From Aquimarina sp. TRL1 (GTDB taxonomy: Bacteria > Bacteroidota > Bacteroidia > Flavobacteriales > Flavobacteriaceae), in NCBI RefSeq assembly GCF_013365535.1, contig NZ_CP053590.1, positions 3,028,501 through 3,092,500 on the forward strand: a stretch of 64,000 bases of DNA, given 5' to 3'. Under the pieces are notes generated by a model. It had not been told where the DNA came from, searched no databases, and saw nothing but the letters and a program-made list of their open reading frames with translations. Each line of letters begins with the position of its first letter. Position 1 is the first letter of the stretch. This document shows, piece after piece, positions 38,262-45,033 of this stretch. The position numbers and the translations under genes were made by a program.

Positions 38262-39122
38262 TTACTCGAGTTCTATAATTTCTTTTCGGTATTGCTTAGG
38301 AGACATAGAGAAGTGTTTTTTGAAGGTTTTGGTCAAATGACTTTCATCGGTATATCCTAGCTGATATGCTATTTCAGCAATCGTGAAATCAGTGTGTTGG
38401 AGTCTGTGTTCTACTAGTTTCATCTTGTATTTGGTTACATACTGATGAATTGATTCTCCTGTTTTTCTTTTGAAATATGTACTGATAGAGCTTTGAGACA
38501 TATTAAAAAGATCCGCCAGATAATTAATTTTTGTAAGATCGTTATCGTACACGTTTTGGCGTATATGACTCAAAATTTGATCAATTTTGTTATCACCTAC
38601 ATTAATATCTCTTTGATTGGAGTTATATTTTTCAGAGATATTACGAACGATGATACTAAGGATAGTACTGATTGCGTTGGATATGATTTCCTGATAATAG
38701 ATCTTTTCTTCTTTGAATTCTTTAATTACCAGATTGTGAATATCCCAGATGACTCTTCTGTCTTCTTCATGAGAAATCACATCTCCTGGAATGATATTGG
38801 GTTGATGCAGTAACTGTTCGATTCGTTTTAGCCAGTATTTTCTGTCGGGTAAGTTTATTTTGCAGGAGAAGAGTAGTTCTGTGAATTTGAAATAAGTAAA
38901 ACGAGAATGTCGATCTACTTCAAAATGATGAGTGTCTTCCGGGGCAAGAAGGAAAATGTTGTTTTTTTTGTAGTTAATTTTTGTTCCATTAATGATGTGG
39001 TGTCCACTGCCACTTTCTATAAATATAATTTCAAAGTAATTATGTTTATGTGGTTCTCCTTCCCATTCGTCACTGGAATATTGTTGGACTACAAAGGTTT
39101 CGTGTAATGTGTATCGGTTCAT
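38262..39122 (-). CDS. AraC-family transcriptional regulator
   Basis: 286 residues from ATG at 39122 (MNRYTLHETFVVQQYSS). N-terminal cupin sensor domain (HKHNYFEIIFIESGSG, HHIINGTKI) and C-terminal double helix-turn-helix (about 190-286, LADLFNMSQSSISTYFKRKTG and IAYQLGYTDESHLTKTFKKHFSMSP). The start 13 codons upstream is less likely because the extension is not typical of the family. Possible targets are the divergent DoxX-like gene or itself; the inducer is unknown. Confidence 0.88.
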   Translation of the reverse strand: MNRYTLHETFVVQQYSSDEWEGEPHKHNYFEIIFIESGSGHHIINGTKINYKKNNIFLLAPEDTHHFEVDRHSRFTYFKFTELLFSCKINLPDRKYWLKRIEQLLHQPNIIPGDVISHEEDRRVIWDIHNLVIKEFKEEKIYYQEIISNAISTILSIIVRNISEKYNSNQRDINVGDNKIDQILSHIRQNVYDNDLTKINYLADLFNMSQSSISTYFKRKTGESIHQYVTKYKMKLVEHRLQHTDFTIAEIAYQLGYTDESHLTKTFKKHFSMSPKQYRKEIIELE

Positions 39123-39220
39123 TATCAGTTGCTTAACTTTCAAATGTACAAAATTATTCAAAAAGAAATAGGGGATTTTTTAGCTGTTTTTTGAAAATAA
39201 AATTAGGATTTTAGAGAATT

Positions 39221-39736
39221 ATGGTATTCCCTTTTTTTGTACAAGTTATATGCGTAATTATACAAGAAAATACCAGAAATAAGTATAGACATTTGCACCG
39301 CGAAATTTTAGAACGTTACTTTTTGAAAATCAGAGTTTACTTGTATACTATAATAAGAGTTTTGTTTGGTGTACTGTTAGTTTTTCATGGAATTTATAAT
39401 GTTATTAAATATACAGCCTTTTTGGAGCTAATGGAAAAAAGTTTCAGGGTGTCAAATGTATTCGGACTTGGTTTTGTCGAAGCATTTGTTTCTTTAATAC
39501 CATTTATACAATTCGGTTTTGGTTTGTTTTTGATTCTAGGTTTTTTTACTAGAAATGTTCTAATATTCGCAGTTTTATTGCATGCTTTTTTTATGATTTT
39601 TTTATTGGAGACGGGAGTTGAAAATATTGCTTTAATACAATTAATGTTTTTGATAATTTCTGTAGGACTGTTGTTTAAGAATCATTACAACCTTAATTCA
39701 ATGGATTATACAAGGGATATGTTCATGACCTTGTAG
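39221..39736 (+). CDS. DoxX-like small membrane protein
   Basis: Up to 171 residues with four hydrophobic helices and a DoxX/MauE-like pattern (RVLFGVLLVFHGIYN, FVEAFVSLIPFIQFGFGLFLILGFFTRN). The start is uncertain. The ATG at 39221 gives a 35-residue non-conserved lead. An internal TTG at 39323 would begin right before the first helix and lies just after a -7-like GACATTTG (39288-39295), so the protein may be 137 residues. Substrate and function unknown. Confidence 0.65.
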   Translation: MVFPFFVQVICVIIQENTRNKYRHLHREILERYFLKIRVYLYTIIRVLFGVLLVFHGIYNVIKYTAFLELMEKSFRVSNVFGLGFVEAFVSLIPFIQFGFGLFLILGFFTRNVLIFAVLLHAFFMIFLLETGVENIALIQLMFLIISVGLLFKNHYNLNSMDYTRDMFMTL

Positions 39737-39770
39737 GGGTAAACAAAGAATATAAGGAGGAGAATGCATT

Positions 39771-39857
39771 ATGTTCATGGGTTTGCAAAGAGGTAGCTGC
39801 AAACCCATGTTTCCTTTCATACGTTGGTTTTTTATTGGTTTACACGCCTTCTTTTGA
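39771..39857 (+). CDS. Candidate 28-residue small protein with Shine-Dalgarno
   Basis: ATG at 39771, TGA at 39855-39857, 34 bases downstream of the DoxX-like gene. The SD-like AAGGAGG at 39754-39760 is 10 bases upstream, and GCATTATGTT around the start is shared with rpsU. The peptide has an N-terminal RGSCKPM part and an aromatic, hydrophobic C-terminal half (FPFIRWFFIGLHAFF), so it could insert in or lie on the membrane. Its stop codon occupies the first three bases of the terminator loop (39855-39861). I do not recognise the family. It could instead be a structured RNA, since codons 2-13 form a 12-bp hairpin. Confidence 0.45.
   Translation: MFMGLQRGSCKPMFPFIRWFFIGLHAFF
39776..39809 (+). 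repeat. 12-bp perfect inverted repeat inside the small ORF
   Basis: CATGGGTTTGCA (39776-39787) and TGCAAACCCATG (39798-39809) with a 10-base loop, immediately after the candidate start codon at 39771. Confidence 0.7.
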
Positions 39858-39877
39858 TAGTAAAGAAGGCGTTTTTT
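39844..39877 (+). terminator. Terminator whose loop contains the small-ORF stop codon
   Basis: ACGCCTTCTTT (39844-39854), loop TGATAGT, AAAGAAGGCGT (39862-39872), T6. The TGA stop is the first three bases of the loop. Confidence 0.85.
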
Positions 39878-39973
39878 GATAAAAACTATTTCTACTTTAG
39901 TGTATGAGGTGTTTCATAAAGAACGAATATAAAAGGGAGCTGTATTTAGCAATATTCCAGTTTATAAAATAAT

Positions 39974-39998
39974 AAAGCCACTCTTGTGGAGTGGCTTT
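39974..39998 (-). terminator. Terminator of the minus-strand lipoprotein gene
   Basis: AAAGCCACTC and GAGTGGCTTT around TTGTG; A/T-rich on the downstream side in minus orientation, about 42 bases after the stop at 40040. 39878-39973 contains nothing recognisable. Confidence 0.65.
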
Positions 39999-40039
39999 AA
40001 ATTTATTGGCATCGTCAGGGTGTAATACCCCGAGGCTGT

Positions 40040-40891
40040 TTATTGTAAAGGGATGGCATCAGGATGAGGAGTGAATAAGGAGTTATCATCTTCTATAAAC
40101 CGGATATTTGATATGGAAGCATCTCCCAGTTTTTCTTTCAATCCTTCTTTTTCAGACCAGCCATAGAAACCCCACTGAGTAGCAAATGGAACCCCATTTA
40201 TTTCTTTATACTGTTCGTATTTTATCAGGTGGGGATCTGCTTCTGCTTTGGAAATATCTCCATTATTACCATAAGTGACTATATAAGAAGCTGCTTGTAT
40301 CTTTTTGTTTTCAGGATGTATAAAGGTGATATACCAGTCATCGGGAGCGTCTCCTGTTCCCTTTTTAAAGGTCAGTTTTGATGTTTGATAAATTGTATCA
40401 TTCAGCTGACGGTCTTGCTGAAATTCCCATAGGGTTCCCGGGTCGCTTAATTTATATGGGAAGGCAAAAAAATAGGTCCATGTAAACATACCAAAACGTA
40501 CTCCTTGCTTAGGAGTATTTTCGGGATGTATGTAGATACTGTCATTAGTATATAAATGTGTACTTCCGTTTTTATTTTGGATTTTAATTTTAGAGGAGTT
40601 CGTAGCCATAGTTATAGTAGCATCCATTCGTACTTTTCCTCCGAATCGAACTGCAATATCAAAACTAACTGCTTTATGAGTTAAAAAAGTATTTTTATGA
40701 TGTGCCTTTTCTACATCGTTTATAAGTTGTTCTCCTAGCGACAAAGCACCATCACCAATACCTTTATCCGATTCAATCTCTTTTTGATCGACAGTTGTTT
40801 TATTTGTTGTGTCTGGTAATGATTGTTCTTTTTTATTTTGATTACAACTACTTAATATTAGTAGTGTAATAAAAATCCATAAATATTTCAT
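40040..40891 (-). CDS. Bacteroidota lipoprotein (DUF6503-like)
   Basis: 283-residue lipoprotein with Cys16 in ITLLILSSC. After a low-complexity linker (17-45) comes a beta-rich domain resembling the LolA/DUF6503 kind (SFDIAVRFGGKVRMDATITMATN, FTWTYFFAFPYKLSDPGT, PFATQWGFYGW). Such proteins are common in Flavobacteriia and I know of no function. Assignment to DUF6503 is from recall of the pattern only. It stands alone between the small-ORF locus (convergent) and htpG. Confidence 0.65.
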   Translation of the reverse strand: MKYLWIFITLLILSSCNQNKKEQSLPDTTNKTTVDQKEIESDKGIGDGALSLGEQLINDVEKAHHKNTFLTHKAVSFDIAVRFGGKVRMDATITMATNSSKIKIQNKNGSTHLYTNDSIYIHPENTPKQGVRFGMFTWTYFFAFPYKLSDPGTLWEFQQDRQLNDTIYQTSKLTFKKGTGDAPDDWYITFIHPENKKIQAASYIVTYGNNGDISKAEADPHLIKYEQYKEINGVPFATQWGFYGWSEKEGLKEKLGDASISNIRFIEDDNSLFTPHPDAIPLQ

Positions 40892-40966
40892 GTGTTATAA
40901 TTTTGTTTGTGTAATAGGTAGGTAAAGTTAGATAAATCTTACAGTGAGTTTTCAAAAAAAAAGCAT

Positions 40967-40997
40967 AAAAAAACCACCTTGTTTATTAAGGTGGTTT
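40967..40997 (-). terminator. Terminator of htpG
   Basis: AAACCACCTT (40971-40980) and AAGGTGGTTT (40988-40997); T7 follows on the minus strand. Confidence 0.85.
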
Positions 40998-41020
40998 AAA
41001 AAAGTTAGTACAAATAAAGA

Positions 41021-42907
41021 TTATTTGATCATATCAAAGCTTCTTTTTATAAACTCTGTTAATTCTTCTCCTTTTAATAAATTCTGAGAAAGTTTAGCAA
41101 GGTCTAGCGACTGCTTGATTAAACGTTCTTTCTTTTTATCTGTTTTGGTATTAAAGATTTCTCCGACTAGATCATGGTTTGTATTGACAACCAGGTTGTA
41201 CATTTCTGGCATATTACCAAACATGTTCATTCCACCACCACCGGTTTGCTGCATTTCTTTCATACGTCTCATAAATTCCGGCTGAGTAATCATAAAAGGA
41301 GAAGCATTGCTGTCCATTGCCTCTAATTGTACGGTGTATTTATCAGATGGAATAACTTTTTCTAAATCTCCTTTTAGTGTTTCTTTTTCTTCATCTGTGA
41401 GTTTAGAAATAGTTTCCTCATCTTTCTTGATCAGATTGTTAATATGATCAGCATCTACACGTGCAAAAGTGACATTCTCTTTGCTGGTTTCCAGTTTTTG
41501 TATCAGGTGTGATACAATTGGAGAGTCTAATAAAAGAACTTCGTATCCTTTTTCCTTAGCGGTGTTTATATAAGCGTGTTGCTCGTCTTTATTAGAGGCA
41601 TAAAGGATTACTAATTTGTCATCTTTATCTGTCTGGTTGTCTTTTATCTTTTCTCGTAGTTCTTCAAATGTAAAATAGGTGTCGTCTACAGTTGGATATA
41701 ATGCAAACTTGTCTGCTTTTTCAAAAAACTTATCTTCAGACAACATTCCATATTCTATCACTACTTTTATATCATTCCATTTTTGCTGGAAATCTTCTCT
41801 GTCGTTTTTGAATAAAGAATTTAGTTTGTCGGCCACCTTACGGGTGATATAGCTGGATATTTTCTTTACAGCTCCATCTGCCTGAAGGTAAGAACGAGAA
41901 ACATTTAACGGGATATCAGGAGAGTCAATAACTCCTCTTAGCATTGTAAGAAATTCAGGAACAATTCCTTCTACATTATCCGTAACAAATACTTGGTTTT
42001 GGTATAATTGAATACGATCTTTCTGCATATTCATATCCTGTCCCAGTTTAGGGAAATACAAGATACCTGTAAGATTAAAAGGGTAATCAACATTTAAGTG
42101 AATGTTAAAAAGAGGTTCTTCGAATTGCATTGGGTACAATTCTCTGTAAAAACCTTTATAATCTTCTTCTTTTAATTCACTAGGCTGTTTGGTCCAGGCT
42201 GGATTTGGATTGTTGATGATGTTGTCAACTTCTTGCGTCGGAGCTGGATCTTCTTCTTTTGCCCCTTCTGGTTTAGGCAATGTTTCTGTTTTTGTTCCAA
42301 ATTTGATAGGAACAGGCATAAACTTATTGTACTTAACCAGTAATTCACTGATTTTAGAATCTTCTAAAAATTCAGTTTCTTCTTCATTGATATGTAGTAT
42401 AATCTCTGTTCCTCTTTCTGATTTGGAATGTGATTCCAATGTGTAAGAGGGAGAACCATCACACGTCCAATGAGCTGCGGGTTCATCTTTATATGACTTG
42501 GTGATAATCTCTACTTTATCTGCAACCATAAAAGCAGAATAAAAACCAAGACCAAAATGACCTATTATCCCGGAATCTTTCGCACTATCTTTATATTTTT
42601 CCAAGAATTCTTCAGCTCCCGAAAAAGCAACCTGATTGATATATTTTTCAACCTCTTCAGCGGTCATTCCAAGCCCCTGATCTATGATATGAAGCTGTTT
42701 TTTATCCTTGTCAATTTTTATTTCGATTATAGGATTTCCATATTCTATTTTAGCTTCACCAATATTGGTTAGGTGTTTAAGTTTTAATGTTGCATCAGTT
42801 GCATTTGAGATTAATTCTCTTAAGAAGATCTCATGATCAGAATACAAGAACTTTTTAATTAAAGGAAAAATATTCTCTACAGATACATTAATATTCCCTG
42901 TTGCCAT
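41021..42907 (-). CDS. htpG: Molecular chaperone HtpG (Hsp90)
   Basis: 628 residues from ATG at 42907 (MATGNINVSVENIFPLIKKF), the standard length. The in-frame upstream extension of 30 codons does not belong to the family. GHKL ATPase motifs: ELISNATDA (Mg2+-binding Asn), DQGLGMT and GHFGLGFYSAFMVA. Middle and C-terminal dimerisation domains follow; the linker contains EPLFNIHLNVDYPFNLTG. ATP-driven chaperone for stress and protein maturation. Confidence 0.96.
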   Translation of the reverse strand: MATGNINVSVENIFPLIKKFLYSDHEIFLRELISNATDATLKLKHLTNIGEAKIEYGNPIIEIKIDKDKKQLHIIDQGLGMTAEEVEKYINQVAFSGAEEFLEKYKDSAKDSGIIGHFGLGFYSAFMVADKVEIITKSYKDEPAAHWTCDGSPSYTLESHSKSERGTEIILHINEEETEFLEDSKISELLVKYNKFMPVPIKFGTKTETLPKPEGAKEEDPAPTQEVDNIINNPNPAWTKQPSELKEEDYKGFYRELYPMQFEEPLFNIHLNVDYPFNLTGILYFPKLGQDMNMQKDRIQLYQNQVFVTDNVEGIVPEFLTMLRGVIDSPDIPLNVSRSYLQADGAVKKISSYITRKVADKLNSLFKNDREDFQQKWNDIKVVIEYGMLSEDKFFEKADKFALYPTVDDTYFTFEELREKIKDNQTDKDDKLVILYASNKDEQHAYINTAKEKGYEVLLLDSPIVSHLIQKLETSKENVTFARVDADHINNLIKKDEETISKLTDEEKETLKGDLEKVIPSDKYTVQLEAMDSNASPFMITQPEFMRRMKEMQQTGGGGMNMFGNMPEMYNLVVNTNHDLVGEIFNTKTDKKKERLIKQSLDLAKLSQNLLKGEELTEFIKRSFDMIK

Positions 42908-43238
42908 TTTATACGGTTTTATATTATTGTCAATTTCTATTTGAAACTCTTTTACGACAAAAAAAATACCATTACTGATTTGCTGCCAAACTGACATCTG
43001 ATTTTTGTAATTGCGACAGTTTTACATTTTTTTAAGAGGAGGTATAGGGAGTGGTTTTTAAAAAACAGAAGAGAAAATAGCTAATGATTTGTAAATCTTT
43101 CAGTTGCTATGCGTGCATATAAAATACATTCTCTTTTTTTTATCAAACTAGTAAGAATATCTATATTGTGATGTCATTTTTTGCAAATGATGTAAGAATT
43201 GCCAGTAGTTTTTAGAAAAATAATACTTAAGAAAATAT
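42908..43238. other. Intergenic region between htpG and the FabH-type gene
   Basis: 331 bases between divergent genes. No confident promoter, RNA or ORF was seen, and no obvious CIRCE-type heat-shock element. Confidence 0.4.
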
Positions 43239-44246
43239 ATGTATACTTCAAGAATATCAGGATTAGGAAGCTATGTTCCGGAAAATATTGTAACCAATGA
43301 TGATTTATCTCAATTAATGGATACGAATGACGAGTGGATTCAGGAGCGCACAGGGATAAAAGAAAGACGTCATATTAAAAAAGGGGATGGTAATAGTACG
43401 GCTAAGATGGGGGTTAAAGCTGCGAAGATTGCTTTGGAACGGGCGAAACTAACACCAGGGGATATTGATATGATTATTTTTGCAACCTTAAGTCCTGATA
43501 TGTATTTTCCAGGGGGAGGAGTGCAGGTTCAGGAGATGATGGGGATGAAAACAATTCCAGCATTGGATATTCGTAATCAGTGTAGTGGTTTTGTTTATGC
43601 TATTTCTGTTGGGGATCAATTTATAAAGACCGGAATGTATAAAAACATCCTTATTATTGGTAGTGAAAATCATAGTGGTGGACTGGATATGACCACTAGA
43701 GGTCGGTCTGTTTCGGTTATTTTTGGAGATGGAGCAGGTGCGGCTGTTCTAACAAGAAGTGAAGATGCAGGGAGAGGAGTGTTATCGACACACTTGCATA
43801 GTGAAGGAGCACATGCCAAAGAGTTATCGCTGATCGGTCCCAGTACAGAAAGATGGGTACCTGAATTGATCGAAGAAAACCCGCAAGAGGAAATCCCATA
43901 TTATCCTTATATGAATGGACAATTTGTGTTTAAAAATGCAGTAGTTCGTTTTTCAGAGGTGATTAATGAAGGGTTGCAAGCAAATAACTTATCTAGTTCT
44001 GATATTGATATGTTAATTCCTCATCAAGCTAACTTGAGGATTTCTCAATTTGTGCAGAAAAAGTTTCAGTTGTCGGATGATCAGGTCTACAATAATATTC
44101 AGAAATATGGTAATACAACTGCTGCTTCTATCCCGATTGCTCTGACAGAAGCCTGGGAAGAAGGAAAGATAAAAGAAGGAGACACAGTGGTACTGGCAGC
44201 ATTTGGTAGTGGATTTACATGGGGAAGTGCTATTATAAAATGGTAG
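43239..44246 (+). CDS. 3-oxoacyl-ACP synthase III family protein (FabH-like)
   Basis: 335-residue thiolase-fold condensing enzyme. The catalytic triad is complete: C115 (NQCSGFVYA), H262 (LIPHQANLRI) and N292 (KYGNTTAAS). FabH starts fatty-acid synthesis from acetyl-CoA and malonyl-ACP. However, this protein stands alone, away from plsX/fabD and other fatty-acid genes. The insertion around 205-225 (ELIEENPQEEIPYYPYMNG) is found in FabH-like paralogues of Bacteroidota, so a specialised priming role is possible. Start at 43239 gives a normal N-terminus (SRISGLGSYVPENIVTN). Confidence 0.88.
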   Translation: MYTSRISGLGSYVPENIVTNDDLSQLMDTNDEWIQERTGIKERRHIKKGDGNSTAKMGVKAAKIALERAKLTPGDIDMIIFATLSPDMYFPGGGVQVQEMMGMKTIPALDIRNQCSGFVYAISVGDQFIKTGMYKNILIIGSENHSGGLDMTTRGRSVSVIFGDGAGAAVLTRSEDAGRGVLSTHLHSEGAHAKELSLIGPSTERWVPELIEENPQEEIPYYPYMNGQFVFKNAVVRFSEVINEGLQANNLSSSDIDMLIPHQANLRISQFVQKKFQLSDDQVYNNIQKYGNTTAASIPIALTEAWEEGKIKEGDTVVLAAFGSGFTWGSAIIKW

Positions 44247-44277
44247 AATAAAAAAACAAGACTAGAATAGAAATGAT

Positions 44278-44311
44278 AAATCGCGATGCAATTAAGCATC
44301 GCGATTTTTAT
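44278..44311 (+). terminator. Terminator of the FabH-like gene
   Basis: AAATCGCGATGC (44278-44289), loop, GCATCGCGATTT (44296-44307), then T residues. A perfect 12-bp stem that may also stop minus-strand transcripts, with a weaker T run on that side. Confidence 0.85.
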
Positions 44312-44383
44312 ATATAGGTTCCAGATTATTCATTATTAATAAACGGTTAATTCAAATAAATCGTAACCTGAAGTTGTATAGTA

Positions 44384-44409
44384 GACGTATAAAAACGCAA
44401 AACATTACA
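44384..44409 (-). promoter_or_regulatory. Weak ECF-sigma-like promoter (site 5)
   Basis: On the minus strand TGTAAT-N16-CGTC: one mismatch in the -35 box, exact spacing. About 70-100 bases upstream (in minus direction) of the 44278-44307 stem, so a transcript of about 100 bases could result. Confidence 0.35.
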
Positions 44410-44506
44410 AGTAATTTTATTTTTTTTGTTAAAAAAAAATAGGTTCTCAAAAGGGTGGTTGATAGCGAGTGTTTTAGGTAAAGGGAAAGTATCTTCTTTC
44501 GGTCCG

Positions 44507-44537
44507 GCGAAGCCCTTTTTTAAAGGCTTCGCATATT
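44507..44537 (+). terminator. Stem with plus-strand T run in an ORF-free region
   Basis: GCGAAGCC (44507-44514) and GGCTTCGC (44525-44532), followed by ATATTTTT on the plus strand. No plus-strand gene is seen between the FabH-like terminator and this stem, so the transcript it would end is unknown. Confidence 0.5.
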
Positions 44538-44555
44538 TTTATCCATAAGAATAAT

Positions 44556-44574
44556 TCTAAAGGCTAATTCAGAA
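44556..44574. repeat. 19-base direct repeat, copy 1
   Basis: TCTAAAGGCTAATTCAGAA; identical copy at 44783-44801, 227 bases away. On the minus strand each copy is followed by an A/T-rich stretch ending in a GAAGCC-containing stem. Confidence 0.85.
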
Positions 44575-44602
44575 TTTATACAACAAACAATTCATTTATA
44601 TA

Positions 44603-44628
44603 TACGATGCCCAGGATCAGATGTTGCA
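44603..44628 (-). promoter_or_regulatory. Weak ECF-sigma-like promoter (site 6)
   Basis: Minus strand TGCAAC-N16-CGTA with exact spacing. It would start transcription about 20 bases upstream of repeat copy 1. Confidence 0.35.
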
Positions 44629-44720
44629 AAAAAAGCAGAATTTAATTGAATTTTTTTGAAAAAAAATTGATGTAGGTAAACAGCGAGGTATTCTGAATGA
44701 TATAATAGAATTATAGACTA

Positions 44721-44748
44721 AAAAAAAGAAGCCCCAAATAGGGGCTTC
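44721..44748 (-). terminator. Minus-strand terminator, candidate small RNA 2
   Basis: GAAGCCCC (44728-44735), loop AAATA, GGGGCTTC (44741-44748); on the minus strand seven or more T follow. Confidence 0.85.
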
Positions 44749-44782
44749 TCGTATGTCTTTATCTTTTGAAAAGTATATTTTC

Positions 44783-44801
44783 TCTAAAGGCTAATTCAGA
44801 A
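44783..44801. repeat. 19-base direct repeat, copy 2
   Basis: Identical to 44556-44574. It lies within candidate small RNA 2, 35 bases upstream (minus direction) of its terminator stem. Confidence 0.85.
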
Positions 44802-44882
44802 ACAATAACTAATATTTTTACAGATAAAGACTATATAATATTATTGAAAAACTATTTTTTGACTTAGAACTAAGAGAGGAAT

Positions 44883-44900
44883 TTTATACAATTGTATAAA
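44883..44900. repeat. 18-base perfect palindrome
   Basis: TTTATACAATTGTATAAA. A dimeric-regulator site or an RNA hairpin element within candidate small RNA 2; related TTGTATAAATTC occurs beside repeat copy 1. Confidence 0.6.
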
Positions 44901-44983
44901 TATACCTTCTTGTCTTTAATTCAGATTAATATCTATCCAAAGAATATACTTTGTCTAACAAAATGTAAGGAACTTTGGATAAA

Positions 44984-45009
44984 GACGGATGAAAATGCGA
45001 AGTGTTACA
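44984..45009 (-). promoter_or_regulatory. ECF-sigma-type promoter of candidate small RNA 2 (site 4)
   Basis: Minus strand TGTAAC-N16-CGTC followed by TTTAT. It lies 25-50 bases after the stop codon of the outer-membrane barrel gene (45034) and points away from it into an ORF-free region. Confidence 0.6.
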
Positions 45010-45033
45010 AAAGTACATCACTTTTTTGAAAAA

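Larger units (their letters stand above)
44720..44976 (-). ncRNA. Candidate ECF-dependent small RNA 2
   Basis: Predicted from an ECF-type promoter (44984-45009, minus) to an intrinsic terminator (stem 44728-44748, T7), about 255 bases. No convincing ORF: reading frames are short and stop-rich. Contains an 18-base palindrome (44883-44900) and the 19-base repeat near its 3' end. It could also be, in part, the 3' untranslated region of the barrel gene at 45034, since both lie on the same strand, but it has its own promoter-like sequence. Confidence 0.4.

Noticed and set aside
44507..44595. Small RNA starting at the weak promoter 44603-44628
   Set aside because: The stem at 44507-44532 has its T run on the plus strand, so no proper minus-strand end is visible.
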